A DNA stretch of 64,000 nucleotides, from positions 1 to 64,000 of the forward strand of contig JAJCZH010000024.1 in NCBI GenBank assembly GCA_029262515.1, in the 5' to 3' direction. The notes under the pieces are model-generated. The model worked only from the letters and a program-made list of their open reading frames with translations. It was not told where the DNA came from and did not search any database. Below, one piece after another: positions 14,971-24,459 of the stretch. The stretch is from Deltaproteobacteria bacterium (GTDB lineage: Bacteria > Desulfobacterota > GWC2-55-46 > JADFVP01). Position 1 is the stretch's first letter. Every line of letters starts with the position of its first letter. Position numbers and translations under genes: made by a program.

Positions 14971-16686
14971 TCAAGCCTCTTTGCTCTCATTCCACTCGCC
15001 GGGATTCCCTTCGAAACGTACCTTTCCATTTCGAAGCGCTACTACTTTATCGAAGCGCTCAATAAGGATCGGGCCGGGGAGACCTACTATAAGCGTCCGC
15101 CCCGCACCGCATTTGAGAATCTCTTCCAGACTCCGGCGCGCCTTCTTGCCCCTTAGTCCCTGTACCGGATTATCAAGGATCCAGACCGGGGACGAGTCGT
15201 TGAGCAGAATCCCCCCAAGGCGTAGAATACGCGCCTCGTTACGCGATATATTACTCGAACCCACCTTTGTTTTAAGCCCCTTGGAGAAACTCTTTATTAT
15301 CTTTAGCGCCTCTATATTATCTAACGTCACTTCCTGCTCAGAGCTTAACTCCACCGGAGCATCAAACCCGAGAACCTTCCAGACATTAGTCGGCGCAAAG
15401 ACCAGGTCTTGCGGAAGATAAGCTACCCTCGAAGAGAGCAAATTAGAGTGTTCGGTTATGTCTTCTCCGTCCCAGTATATATTCCCTTTATCCGGCGTCT
15501 CCACGCCGGCCAGCAGGTGAAGCAAAGTCGATTTACCTGCTCCCACATTACCCAAAACAGCCACATGCGTTTTCGGCTGTATAAAAAGGTCGGTACGTTT
15601 GAGGCGCGGAGAGTCGCCACGGCCACGCGCAGAATCGAGTTTGACGCGCTCAAAACTGAGGCCTGTTTTAAGCTCAGTAACCGGTTCGCTACCACTATCC
15701 GGCTCCTTCGAACCATTATTCGAATTCAGATAAACGCTGATCCTGTCGGCACAAGCCAATACCTTACCGGACCTTGCGGCCTGGCGCCCAACCTGCACCA
15801 TTCGGCGATGTACGGTAAGAGCGTAAGCAATAAAGATAAAGAGGTCTCCTGGTGCGATAAAACCCTCGGCCACTCCGATTGAACCTATCCAGAGAGCGAG
15901 CCCGACGGCTGAGGCCAGCACAATATGTACATATAACGAAGAGCGCGTAATGAGCTTGGTGGTACGTACCTCTTTGCGCGCACTCGACCAGTTAATCTCT
16001 TCTAACTGAGTATCGAGATCTCCGGACTCTATGCCCTCCTGCAATGCCGTGGCATAGATACCCTCTTTTTTCCGTTGCTTGCTTACATTAGCGGCAACAG
16101 GCTTGGAGGCATAGAGACCTATATAGACGGCGATCAGGCCTGCAACTAAAAATATCAGACCGAGCTGGATCGAGATATAGAGCATGACGATACAGACGAG
16201 CAAGAAGAGCAGCCCGTTTTGCAGACCATGTACTAATATACCGGAGAGGCCTGCCTTAATACGTGCCGAATCACCTATTATCCTCGCTATAAAATCGCCA
16301 GATACCGTTTGCTCTTGCGGCATTGCGCTCGCTCCGCGCACTGCCGCCCCGCGCATATCGTGGACAGTCTGCGCGGCGAAACGCATAATATTAACACGCT
16401 GAATCATCTCAAAGAGGCCGAGACCGAAAGCTATGACCAGGTACGCGGCACAGAACCAGAGCACAGGCTCTCCCCAATCCGGTAACAGATCGACAAGGGC
16501 TCTTCCTCCATGCTCGCTCTTGGGAAAAACCGCCTCTATGACGCCGCGAAGAGGCCAAGGCATCAACAGGCGAAAGAAGACCACACCTAAAGAGGCTAAT
16601 ACTCCCCGTGCAAACCACGACCTGTGCGGCCCACCGTAGGTGATTATGGTCTTGATCGCCCGTTTTCTTTTCTTTGCGGTCCACAT
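14971..16686 (-). CDS. ABC exporter-like protein (membrane domain + degenerate ATPase)
   Basis: The 571-residue protein has the half-transporter layout: six membrane helices in about residues 1-300, then a nucleotide-binding domain. Walker A is intact (GNVGAGKST) and a Q-loop glutamine is present (YLPQD). The remaining catalytic motifs are altered: the LSGGQ position reads ISRNE, Walker B ends ILDN instead of DE, the D-loop reads VQGLR, and the switch histidine is missing in LIVGLPG. Hydrolysis at its own site is therefore doubtful; such domains usually pair with an active partner, but none is encoded nearby. Its neighbours suggest export of a surface polymer or lipid-linked unit. Confidence 0.82.
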   Translation of the reverse strand: MWTAKKRKRAIKTIITYGGPHRSWFARGVLASLGVVFFRLLMPWPLRGVIEAVFPKSEHGGRALVDLLPDWGEPVLWFCAAYLVIAFGLGLFEMIQRVNIMRFAAQTVHDMRGAAVRGASAMPQEQTVSGDFIARIIGDSARIKAGLSGILVHGLQNGLLFLLVCIVMLYISIQLGLIFLVAGLIAVYIGLYASKPVAANVSKQRKKEGIYATALQEGIESGDLDTQLEEINWSSARKEVRTTKLITRSSLYVHIVLASAVGLALWIGSIGVAEGFIAPGDLFIFIAYALTVHRRMVQVGRQAARSGKVLACADRISVYLNSNNGSKEPDSGSEPVTELKTGLSFERVKLDSARGRGDSPRLKRTDLFIQPKTHVAVLGNVGAGKSTLLHLLAGVETPDKGNIYWDGEDITEHSNLLSSRVAYLPQDLVFAPTNVWKVLGFDAPVELSSEQEVTLDNIEALKIIKSFSKGLKTKVGSSNISRNEARILRLGGILLNDSSPVWILDNPVQGLRGKKARRSLEEILKCGAGRTLIVGLPGPILIERFDKVVALRNGKVRFEGNPGEWNESKEA

Positions 16687-16764
16687 AAGAACTCTTTACT
16701 CTTTCTCTCTATAACCTGTAGACCGGCGCTCTGTTTTGAAATGAACCGGCAAGAGAAGAGGAGA

Positions 16765-17901
16765 TCAACCCGACGGCTCCTGCTTCTCGGCCTTCAGCGC
16801 CTCTACACTCTCTGGCAGCGTTTCACTCAGGCCTGCAGCATAAAGAACCACACCAGCTACGTTCTCGGTAGCAGAACCCGGGGCATGGAAAATATGGCTA
16901 GCCATTGTACGCCTAATCTCAGACTCACGGTCCGGGTTGGCAAGACTATCGGAAATCGCATAAACAAGATTGTCTGACTTGGCGACGATACTGCCTATCT
17001 TTCTTCCATAGGTGTCGAGATCGAGATTCGGGGCACGCTTTTTTAGCCGTTTGAAAAGTTTAGGAATATCGATAAAGATTATCGGACGATCCATAAGCGT
17101 ATACTCAACGGCAACAGAAGAGGCATCCGTAATCAGTAGATCGGCGGCATGAAGATACGGTATTATATCTTTATCCTTTACAATACGCACCTTATCGGAC
17201 TCAAACGGCGCAAGCTCTGTAAACCAATCAACAACCTTCTTTGGGTGATCGTGCGGTTTCACAAGCAGGTTCCACCTGCCCGCCTCGGAAATAGCCTTAA
17301 CCACCTCAATACCCATGGTATCTAGAGCATTGTGCTTCTCACCGGTTGGAGCGAAGAGTAATGTTGGCAGCTCAGGCGACAGGCCTAACGATGTTAAAAG
17401 AGCGTCTCTATCCAGTTCGCCAGAGACGAGCGAGTCTATCTTTGAAAACCCGGTCAACAGGCACTTCGATCCGTCGTCCGTAATAAAACCGCTCTTGCGA
17501 TAAAGCTCGGCATGGTATCTGCCCGGCAGACAGAGAAGATCGTAGCGCAGAGCCTTGTCCCTGACAGCGAGATTCTTAAAGGAGACGCCGTGGAATATCT
17601 GCACGGTAGTTCCTACGGATTTTGGAAAGAGAGTGTCGGAAAGGTGCGCAGAAACCAGTACGTCGAAGTGCTCGGCGCGGACACTCTCTACCGGTATTAC
17701 GCACTTCTGATCGATCGGAAATTGGTCGTAGAAACCGTCCAGGCAGAAGGTGACCTCACCTGCTTCATCTGTCTTCTTGAAACCACCCGACACAAAGAGT
17801 TCGACACGCGGATCTTTAGACAGTCTCTGAAAGACCGGCAAAAAACAGACAAAGTGAATAGGTGCGTAACCGGTAAAGAGGATCCTCTTTTTTGTTTTCA
17901 T
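16765..17901 (-). CDS. CDP-glycerol:glycerophosphotransferase-like (TagB/TagF family)
   Basis: The 378-residue protein shows the Glyphos_transf family pattern: FHGVSFK, LLFAPTGEKH, LVKPHDHP and ITDASSVAVEYTLMDRPIIF, with the histidines used for catalysis in TagF-type enzymes. These enzymes transfer polyol or sugar phosphate units to lipid-linked or surface glycans. No full poly-repeat polymerase extension is present, so it may add one or few units. It lies between a beta-barrel gene and the ABC exporter, and with the LicC-like enzyme suggests a phosphodiester-decorated surface glycan. Confidence 0.85.
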   Translation of the reverse strand: MKTKKRILFTGYAPIHFVCFLPVFQRLSKDPRVELFVSGGFKKTDEAGEVTFCLDGFYDQFPIDQKCVIPVESVRAEHFDVLVSAHLSDTLFPKSVGTTVQIFHGVSFKNLAVRDKALRYDLLCLPGRYHAELYRKSGFITDDGSKCLLTGFSKIDSLVSGELDRDALLTSLGLSPELPTLLFAPTGEKHNALDTMGIEVVKAISEAGRWNLLVKPHDHPKKVVDWFTELAPFESDKVRIVKDKDIIPYLHAADLLITDASSVAVEYTLMDRPIIFIDIPKLFKRLKKRAPNLDLDTYGRKIGSIVAKSDNLVYAISDSLANPDRESEIRRTMASHIFHAPGSATENVAGVVLYAAGLSETLPESVEALKAEKQEPSG

Positions 17902-17928
17902 ATTCTGTTCGATCCTTCTATTTTTCGG

Positions 17929-17953
17929 GCCCTGCCAACATGGCAGGGCCCTC
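17929..17953 (-). terminator. GC-rich stem-loop after the beta-barrel gene
   Basis: GGGCCCTGCCA and TGGCAGGGCCC pair perfectly around ACA. It lies 30 nt after the beta-barrel stop and 28 nt before the TagF-like start. No U-run follows on the minus strand, so it may act as an mRNA-stabilising hairpin as much as a terminator. Its base resembles the stem at 73-104 (shared GGCCCTCTATA edge). Confidence 0.45.
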
Positions 17954-17982
17954 TATAATCCGTAAGCTAACAACGGAACGTA

Positions 17983-19200
17983 TTAAAAGGTGTACGCCAC
18001 GACTGCGGAAAGTTCGTGCTTGGAGTACGACTTGGTTTCAGCCTTGTCGGTACCGGCAAGCGCATCCCTTCCGGCGCTCTCCTGCGTCCATCTCCATCCG
18101 AGACCGAGCGAGAGGTCTTTTGTAAGCATCTTATCGGCGCCGAGGCCTATCCTGTGACGCACGTCGTTACGGTCGAGACGGGTTATGTCATAAGTCTCAC
18201 TCGATTTGTAGTTCTGGAACCGGAGATCATACTTGGCATAACCGTTCCACCCGTCACCTAGATCTGAGGCGGCCTTTACCGAGAAGGTATGCTCGTTACG
18301 CGAACGGTCTACCGTCTGCACGGTTCTTGCATCAGTATCGGTCGCATCGGCGTCGCCATTGAGAATTACACCGAAATCATTCTCATTACGAATAAGAACT
18401 TCGGTGCTAACAGGCGTATCTATCGCCTCAAAAAAATAACCGAAAGTCAGGTCCACTCCGCTATCGAGCGGCATATCGAAGTCTGCGCCCAACAGAATGG
18501 AATCTTCACTTCGGTTGGAAAAGGGGGCTTCATGCTCCTTACTCCCCAACCCGACTATAAACTCTGCATCAACACTTTTAATACCCAGGGCTCCGCTCCC
18601 GGTATTGCCCTTCCATAGCCGTTTGCCGTACGTAGCAGCTATGGAGTACGTGTCATAGTGAGCTGCCTTATAGACCCTCTCGGCCGCACTGATATCATTA
18701 CCCACATCAACACCATCTACAGCATCGGACAGGTAATTCTTAGCAAAAACATCCGGCGCATACGCAAACTCAAGACCGATAGAACTCTTACTGCCGAGGT
18801 TCTGCTTTATATCCAGAGCGAAATCTGCATGGTTCTTCTCACTATTCTGGGCATAAAGGTTATAGGTGATACTCGGCTTGAGGCTAAGATTGAGCCCGTT
18901 AAGGCCCTTGCCTTTCAAGGCGATTTTAAGAGCCGGGGAGATTATAAGGTCGCTCGTCGACTCCATATCCGTAAAGCGGCCGCTGGTAACGTCATCAGGG
19001 TCATTTGAATCATACCTGTCTGTCTGAGTGGCCGACAACTTATAGATATTAGAGTCGTATGTGAATTCTGTCCTGACATCGGTCTTCACCTTCCAAGAGC
19101 CGACCTCTGCTGCTGCGGCATCCGTACCGATATTGACAAAACCGAATAGGCAAACGCCTACAATAATACCTTTTAAAAGACCTCTTTTTCCTGTAGTCAT
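17983..19200 (-). CDS. Outer-membrane beta-barrel protein
   Basis: The 405-residue protein starts MTTGKRGLLKGIIVGVCLF, a signal peptide with an AAAA cleavage region, then TDVRTEFTYDSNIYKLSA, a sequence typical of the first strands of BBP2/EpsL-like barrels. Alternating hydrophobic strands run through the protein and it ends in aromatic F (LSAVVAYTF), the usual insertion signal. The ATG at 19200 follows AAGGAG at 7 nt; an upstream in-frame extension to 19281 lacks a ribosome site. It leads the polymer cluster, so it may be the exit channel or a cell-surface partner. Exact function unknown. Confidence 0.82.
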   Translation of the reverse strand: MTTGKRGLLKGIIVGVCLFGFVNIGTDAAAAEVGSWKVKTDVRTEFTYDSNIYKLSATQTDRYDSNDPDDVTSGRFTDMESTSDLIISPALKIALKGKGLNGLNLSLKPSITYNLYAQNSEKNHADFALDIKQNLGSKSSIGLEFAYAPDVFAKNYLSDAVDGVDVGNDISAAERVYKAAHYDTYSIAATYGKRLWKGNTGSGALGIKSVDAEFIVGLGSKEHEAPFSNRSEDSILLGADFDMPLDSGVDLTFGYFFEAIDTPVSTEVLIRNENDFGVILNGDADATDTDARTVQTVDRSRNEHTFSVKAASDLGDGWNGYAKYDLRFQNYKSSETYDITRLDRNDVRHRIGLGADKMLTKDLSLGLGWRWTQESAGRDALAGTDKAETKSYSKHELSAVVAYTF

Positions 19201-19623
19201 AGAAAACTCCTTAACTATTTTTTCCACTCTTAAATTATAATAAAAGCGAAAGACTAAAATATGAGAACTGTAATTTACCATTCATACTATACTAAGTACC
19301 CGAAAGATCACAGTAAAAAAAACGACTCGACCTAAACTGAGATCCTCATCCAGAGTATGCCCCGGACCGTTAAGGTTTCATTAGACCACGGTAAACATAC
19401 AAGCGTAAAGTATCCTGATATAGTACAATTGTACGGAATTATCAAGTGACACCAGCGCTAAAGACTGACACTAACTGACACTATAGTAAAGTATAACAAA
19501 AAGCACCCAGGAGAGTACGTGACTTAAGTCCGGTGCGCAAAAATCACGATTTACCTGTTTGCATCTGCTTATCTACTATGATACGCTGATAAGAATACTA
19601 AACTGAAAGGTAGGATATTTAAA
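19201..19623. other. Divergent intergenic region
   Basis: This 423-nt region separates the minus-strand beta-barrel gene from the plus-strand lipoprotein. It holds the minus promoter at 19417-19445 and a 215-nt leader. A plausible plus promoter lies near 19550-19585 (TTTACC ... TACTAT). No reading frame of note or known RNA was recognised. Confidence 0.5.
19417..19445 (-). promoter_or_regulatory. Promoter of the surface cluster with a palindrome in its spacer
   Basis: TTGATA (complement of 19440-19445) and TATATC (complement of 19417-19422) are 17 nt apart on the minus strand. The spacer contains the perfect 12-bp palindrome GTACAATTGTAC (19423-19434), well placed to act as an operator. Confidence 0.55.
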
Positions 19624-19983
19624 GTGAAATCTTTGAAACAGGTTACCATACTACTCATACTACTCACGCTTCCAGCCGTACTCGGAGCATGCACCAAGAG
19701 CGCAAGTTGCGACTCCCCCAAGGTAGAAGCGCAGGTTATAAACTCTATGAAGTCTGTATTCGAGCGCCAGTTCACCCAGACCATGGGTAATGCCGATGCG
19801 TTGAATAAACTGAGCTTCAGCCTCAGTAATATCGTACAGACCGACCTTGATGACAAGACCCATACATACTCCTGCTCGGCTGAGTTAGCCCTTACAGGCC
19901 CTACAACGACAAAGACAATGCCGATAACTTATAGCGCAGCAATGACTCCCGGAGGACTTCGCGTACAGGTAGGTAAATTTTGA
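19624..19983 (+). CDS. Small secreted lipoprotein, unknown function
   Basis: The 119-residue product has a basic start, hydrophobic core LLILLTLPAVLGAC and a lipobox cysteine (LGAC), so it should be lipidated. The mature part is about 97 residues with two further cysteines (SCDSP and YSCSAELAL) that could form a disulfide. The GTG start is preceded by AGGTAGGA. It is monocistronic, upstream of the helicase. No family recognised. Confidence 0.7.
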   Translation: MKSLKQVTILLILLTLPAVLGACTKSASCDSPKVEAQVINSMKSVFERQFTQTMGNADALNKLSFSLSNIVQTDLDDKTHTYSCSAELALTGPTTTKTMPITYSAAMTPGGLRVQVGKF

Positions 19984-20140
19984 CACCTTACCCGACAGAA
20001 AAGTTTGATATGTTCTCCTCGCACACCACACTTCACGCAACGACAACACACCAGCGCTATACAACAGATTGTACGGATATTATAGAGCAGAGCGGCCATT
20101 ACGGCGCCGCTCCGTCCGTACATAAAAAAAATGGAATGAA

Positions 20141-22066
20141 ATGAAATTTGACATCCTAAATATTGACGAAAAGATCTTAAAAGCTATACATGGTATGGGC
20201 TTTGAGCGCTGCACCCCGGTGCAGGAACAATCCCTTCCAGACTCTCTTGCCGGTATGGACATTATCTCCCAATCGCAGACCGGTACAGGCAAGACCGCGG
20301 TCTTTCTTATCACCGCACTCAACCGGCTTATTACAGACGACCTTAAGGATGGACGAGACCCGCGTGCCTTAATTCTCGTACCAACGCGAGAACTCGCTAC
20401 TCAGGTAAAAAAAGAGGCCGACAAGCTAGGGGGGCACTTACCGCTCAGCTCGGTAGCCATATACGGCGGAGTCGATTACGACAAGCAAATCAACCCTTTA
20501 AGAGAGGGTGTGGATATAATCGTTGCGACACCTGGCAGACTTATGGATCTCTACAAGTCGAAGGCATTCAGCTTGAAGGCTATAGAGATGTTTATAATCG
20601 ATGAGGCTGACCGCATGTTCGATATGGGTTTCGCCCCGGACGTTAGATACATCGCAGGTCGCCTGCCGAAAGACAAAGAGCGCCAGACCCTGCTCTTCTC
20701 AGCCACCATCGACTATAACGTCAAGAGCCTTGCCTCTAGATTTATGAAACCGGACCCTGTGCTCGTGGAGATAGAACCCGAATCGGTTACCGTGGACGCC
20801 ATAGACCAGAAGGTTCTCTACGTATCGAATGAAGAGAAGCTCGGCGTACTCATGGGGCTGCTCAAGAGGCCGGACTCGGTCAGGACCATAATATTTACGA
20901 ATATGAAGCGTACTGCGGAGATGCTTGAGTGGAAGTTGAAGGAGAACGGTTTTGAAGCCTCGGTTCTTACAGGAGACGTAAGCCAGTCGAAGCGGGAACG
21001 GATAATGGCCTCCATGAAGGCCGGTAAAGTGAATACGCTTATAGCTACCGACGTCGCCGCGCGCGGAGTCCATATAGACGACGTAACGCATGTTATCAAC
21101 TACGACCTGCCCGATGATCCGGCGAACTACGTTCATCGAATCGGCAGAACCGCACGAGCCGGAAAGAGCGGAAAGGCGTACAGCCTCGGTTGTGAAGACT
21201 CCGTCTTTAACTTGCCGGCCATTGAAGAGTACATAGAGCGCAAGATCGACAAAGAGTGGATGGAAGAAGACGAAATTATTACCGATAAGGCAGGTCGTTA
21301 CAGAAGATCACGCCCTCGCACTGCGGACCAGGTAAAAAAGAGCGGACGCACAGGCTCTTCCAAACCCGGCGGCGGGCAACGCACCAGACCAGCCTCAGCC
21401 TCTAAAAGAGGCGCCGGTGACAAGAAACCGGCTTCCAGGCCATCAAGCGCTAAAAGAAGAACCACTTCGTCATCGAGTACCGGCACTGATAGTAGTGAAC
21501 AAAAGACTTCTACCGAGGCCCGACCCGCGAGACAACGCAGGCCTCGCAGCCGCAAGCCTGTCAATAAAGAAGAACATATTGAGAAGTCCTCACAAGGGGC
21601 GAAACAGCAGAACCACCAAAAACCTGAAGAGGGTGAGGCCGGAAAGGAGGCCGGCACTGAACAGAGACGTACGAACCGACCGCGCAGAACCGGCAGTGCC
21701 ACCACAACCGTTAAAGGACGCAGACCTGTATCACAACGCCAAACATCACAGCGTAAAGATAGCGAGGACACCGGCAAGACAGAATCCGCAGGTAGCAGCA
21801 AACCTCAGAGTCGCACCGGCAGAACAAGGCCATCAGGCGACTCCAAGCAGCGCAGCGGCAGAAGTAGAGTTGAAGCGGACTCGAAACCGGCCGACAACTC
21901 ATCCGATACCCGCCTCTCTTTCTACAAACCGGCACGAGCTCTTGAGCCGAGCGCAAATAAAAGAACGGCACCTAAAAAGAGAACAGATATCCCCGACAGC
22001 AGTGTAGCCGAGGAGAAAACCAGTGGACTTATTTCGCGGGTTTTAAAGTCTTTTTGGAAGAAATAG
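20141..22066 (+). CDS. DEAD-box RNA helicase with long basic disordered tail
   Basis: The helicase core covers residues 1-375: Q motif (GFERCTPVQEQS), SQTGTGKTA, PTRELA, TPGRL, DEAD, SAT, TATDVAARGVHID and HRIGRTARAG are all intact. The last 240 residues are low-complexity, rich in R, K, S, T, P and G, and end in an amphipathic segment, SRVLKSFWKK. This arrangement is common in RhlE/CsdA-type helicases that act on rRNA and cold-structured mRNA; the tail gives non-specific RNA binding. 641 residues in all. It is followed by a 28-nt-span inverted repeat at 22182-22220. Confidence 0.93.
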   Translation: MKFDILNIDEKILKAIHGMGFERCTPVQEQSLPDSLAGMDIISQSQTGTGKTAVFLITALNRLITDDLKDGRDPRALILVPTRELATQVKKEADKLGGHLPLSSVAIYGGVDYDKQINPLREGVDIIVATPGRLMDLYKSKAFSLKAIEMFIIDEADRMFDMGFAPDVRYIAGRLPKDKERQTLLFSATIDYNVKSLASRFMKPDPVLVEIEPESVTVDAIDQKVLYVSNEEKLGVLMGLLKRPDSVRTIIFTNMKRTAEMLEWKLKENGFEASVLTGDVSQSKRERIMASMKAGKVNTLIATDVAARGVHIDDVTHVINYDLPDDPANYVHRIGRTARAGKSGKAYSLGCEDSVFNLPAIEEYIERKIDKEWMEEDEIITDKAGRYRRSRPRTADQVKKSGRTGSSKPGGGQRTRPASASKRGAGDKKPASRPSSAKRRTTSSSSTGTDSSEQKTSTEARPARQRRPRSRKPVNKEEHIEKSSQGAKQQNHQKPEEGEAGKEAGTEQRRTNRPRRTGSATTTVKGRRPVSQRQTSQRKDSEDTGKTESAGSSKPQSRTGRTRPSGDSKQRSGRSRVEADSKPADNSSDTRLSFYKPARALEPSANKRTAPKKRTDIPDSSVAEEKTSGLISRVLKSFWKK

Positions 22067-22181
22067 ACTCGTTTGCTCTCATAATTGAGAATATTTACAG
22101 GTTATCTACCCTACAGCTATAAACACCTCAACACCACCATCAGTTCTATAAATACCCTGTTTGGTTCCATAAGTTGCAATT

Positions 22182-22220
22182 CAGAGCTAAACGTGTTATA
22201 GTAGTTACAGTTTAGCTCTG
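22182..22220 (+). terminator. 11-bp inverted repeat after the helicase
   Basis: CAGAGCTAAAC and GTTTAGCTCTG pair perfectly around 17 nt. It starts about 115 nt after the helicase stop and ends 84 nt before the next gene. A weak T-containing tail (GGGATTTATT) follows, so it could be a terminator; an operator for the next gene is also possible. Confidence 0.4.
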
Positions 22221-22303
22221 CAGGGATTTATTCTCTCGATTTGCTCTCTCACGTAGTACCACAATGCACGCCAAGTGCGGACACGATAAGTGAAGAGGAC
22301 TTA

Positions 22304-22915
22304 ATGGCATTATGGAGCCTTTATAGAAAAAAACCGAACCTCAGATGGTTGACGCCGCTTCTGCTTCTATGCCTTATCTGCCCGACAGTAGTAGAGGCCG
22401 GATTATACCCGGTAATCGACCACCCTCTCTACGGTATCCGCCTAGGCGAGCAACACTCCAACCTATCACACGATATAAGAACTGCCGGCAAACAGATCAC
22501 GCGCGACCTGAACATCAAAAACAAGATGCACAGCCACGGCAAGGTCTGGTCTATCGATGGGGCTCTACAAAACAAGAAAGGAATAGACCTCACGCGTATA
22601 TTTATGTTCAACGGACAGGTCTATGAAATAGAGGTTATATTCAAGAGCGACTCGGACAGAAAATTCAATCATATAAAGAATGCTCTGATAGACAAGTACG
22701 GTGAGTATGAAATAGACGCTACAGGAGGGGCGCTCTTCTCAACGGCAATAGACGGCCAGGATGTCTCGATTCGCTTGAACCGCATCAGCGTAAGCGACAC
22801 CAACTTCAACATTACACTACAGTACTTCTACAAAAGGTTCGTTCGAGACGTAATGAGAATACATAAGAAGAGGATGTCACGCGACCCGCGCTCCAAATCA
22901 TTCACCTCACGCTAA
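22304..22915 (+). CDS. Secreted protein of unknown function
   Basis: The 203-residue product has a signal peptide (RWLTPLLLLCLICPTVVEAG) and a mature part with PLYGIRLGEQHSN, alternating strand-like segments and a basic C-terminus (RIHKKRMSRDPRSKS). The ATG at 22304 follows GAAGAGGAC; an open extension to 22241 lacks good start context. No family was recognised. It stands alone between the helicase and tRNA-Gly. Confidence 0.65.
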   Translation: MALWSLYRKKPNLRWLTPLLLLCLICPTVVEAGLYPVIDHPLYGIRLGEQHSNLSHDIRTAGKQITRDLNIKNKMHSHGKVWSIDGALQNKKGIDLTRIFMFNGQVYEIEVIFKSDSDRKFNHIKNALIDKYGEYEIDATGGALFSTAIDGQDVSIRLNRISVSDTNFNITLQYFYKRFVRDVMRIHKKRMSRDPRSKSFTSR

Positions 22916-23036
22916 GCATACCCCCCGGTTCAAACTCTGCCAACACGCTTAACACGCTCAACCCGACTAACTAAAGATAGCCAACTTGACTACTACAACG
23001 CTCTAGTGCTTTAATAGAGCGGTCGGAACCGAGCAT

Positions 23037-23110
23037 GCGGGTGTAGTTCAATGGCAGAACGTGAGCTTCCCAAGCTCAATACGAGGGTTCGATTCCCTTC
23101 ACCCGCTCCA
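23037..23110 (+). tRNA. tRNA-Gly (CCC)
   Basis: The cloverleaf is complete: acceptor GCGGGTG/CACCCGC, anticodon stem TGAGC/GCTCA with loop TTCCCAA (anticodon CCC), T arm GAGGG-TTCGATT-CCCTT, discriminator T and an encoded CCA end. Confidence 0.95.
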
Positions 23111-23217
23111 ACTTTATTTAATAAAAGCAAAGAGTTGAGTTATACTGTTCTGTAAATACTGAGGGCTCATTGAGGCCCTGAACTCTCTCCCTCACCGCAC
23201 ACACCTACTTCAGTATA

Positions 23218-24291
23218 TTAGAGCCTCTTCTTCAGCTTCAGTATTGGGCGTTCCATCAAGTAGTACGATAGAGTTGCGATAACAAACGTAACAGGCACGC
23301 CGTACAAGAGAACCAGTCTTCCGTCCATCTTAAATATAAACATTACCCTGTAAACAGGCCAGTGCCAGAGGTAGAGGCCATAAGAGATGCTTCCTATCCA
23401 GACGAAGAGCCTGAACGATAGAAGCCTGTTTACGACATTGCCTTTTGAAACAAAGATTGCGAGTATCAATATTGCCGCCAGCAGCTCGACAACAAAGTAT
23501 ATCCACAGGTACATCTGCAGACTTTTCCAGTAGAGCGAATAACAGAAGTAAACAAGCAGCAGCGCAGATACGGGAGCAAGAAAGAGAAGCAGCTTCGACA
23601 ATACCTGTTGCAGCTTTTCACCTATCAGGCTTGAAGAGAGCACCACGCCGAGCGCGCACCCGATGAGCAGCGTATCCACTCTTGTATCGAGGCCATTGTA
23701 AAGCCGGTCTATGGAAGAGCCGCTTAGAGCCAGCAGCACCCTAAGCCCCCACGACAGGAGCGCAAGGCACACCGTGAGTATCGCTACCTTTCGTCTCGAC
23801 TTTATGAAACGGAGCATCAGTATCAGCATTATAGGCCACAGTATATAAAACTGCTCTTCTATGGATAGAGACCATGTATGGGCGAGAAGATTGGGCGGAT
23901 GGATTCCGAAAGCGCGCGCCCAGTTTGTCGCATAAAAGAGCGCAATGAGCGAGTCTATCGCATTATACCGTATCGCATAAGCGTTAAAGAGTATAACGGT
24001 CAGCACAAAGAGAACAAGCAGAAGAAGAAGAAGCGCAGGAGCCAGCCTAAGGGCGCGTCTCAGATAAAAACGCTTAAGGCCTATGCGCCCTTTCTTGTCG
24101 TACTCCTTAATCAATAATGCTGTTATAAGAAAACCGCTAAGAACAAAGAACAGGTCAACACCGATAAAACCACCGCGCGCAAAAGGCGCCCCGGCATGGA
24201 AGAGCAGTACCGCCAGTATTGCGACCCCTCTCATTCCGTCGAGTTCACGAACGTATCCTTGTAGAAAGTGCTCTCTGGATGAACTGTTCAT
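23218..24291 (-). CDS. Acyltransferase family 3 membrane protein (OafA/YrhL type)
   Basis: The 357-residue integral membrane protein opens with YVRELDGMRGVAILAVLLFHAG, the family signature with its catalytic histidine, and has GGFIGVDLFFVLSGFLIT and WSLSIEEQFYILWP as further hallmarks. About ten membrane helices follow. It transfers acetyl or other acyl groups onto surface sugars. There is no C-terminal SGNH domain. It lies downstream of the GT39 cluster and probably modifies the same glycan. Confidence 0.9.
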   Translation of the reverse strand: MNSSSREHFLQGYVRELDGMRGVAILAVLLFHAGAPFARGGFIGVDLFFVLSGFLITALLIKEYDKKGRIGLKRFYLRRALRLAPALLLLLLVLFVLTVILFNAYAIRYNAIDSLIALFYATNWARAFGIHPPNLLAHTWSLSIEEQFYILWPIMLILMLRFIKSRRKVAILTVCLALLSWGLRVLLALSGSSIDRLYNGLDTRVDTLLIGCALGVVLSSSLIGEKLQQVLSKLLLFLAPVSALLLVYFCYSLYWKSLQMYLWIYFVVELLAAILILAIFVSKGNVVNRLLSFRLFVWIGSISYGLYLWHWPVYRVMFIFKMDGRLVLLYGVPVTFVIATLSYYLMERPILKLKKRL

Positions 24292-24459
24292 GTGGTTATT
24301 AATCTTCTATTATTTAAGGAGAGTACTAAATGTGGTTAAAGACCGCCTGCCGGTTGTTTATTGTAGCCCACTCATCTCTGTCACGTCAAGCCGACAGGCT
24401 AACCCGTTTATAGAAGATAGAGAGCGTCCGAACCGGTACAGATAATAACGTCACAACAT

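Noticed and set aside
21298-21801. Minus-strand 167-codon frame inside the helicase tail
   Set aside because: Arises from the Arg/Ser-rich low-complexity tail; translation is Cys/Leu/Pro-rich noise.
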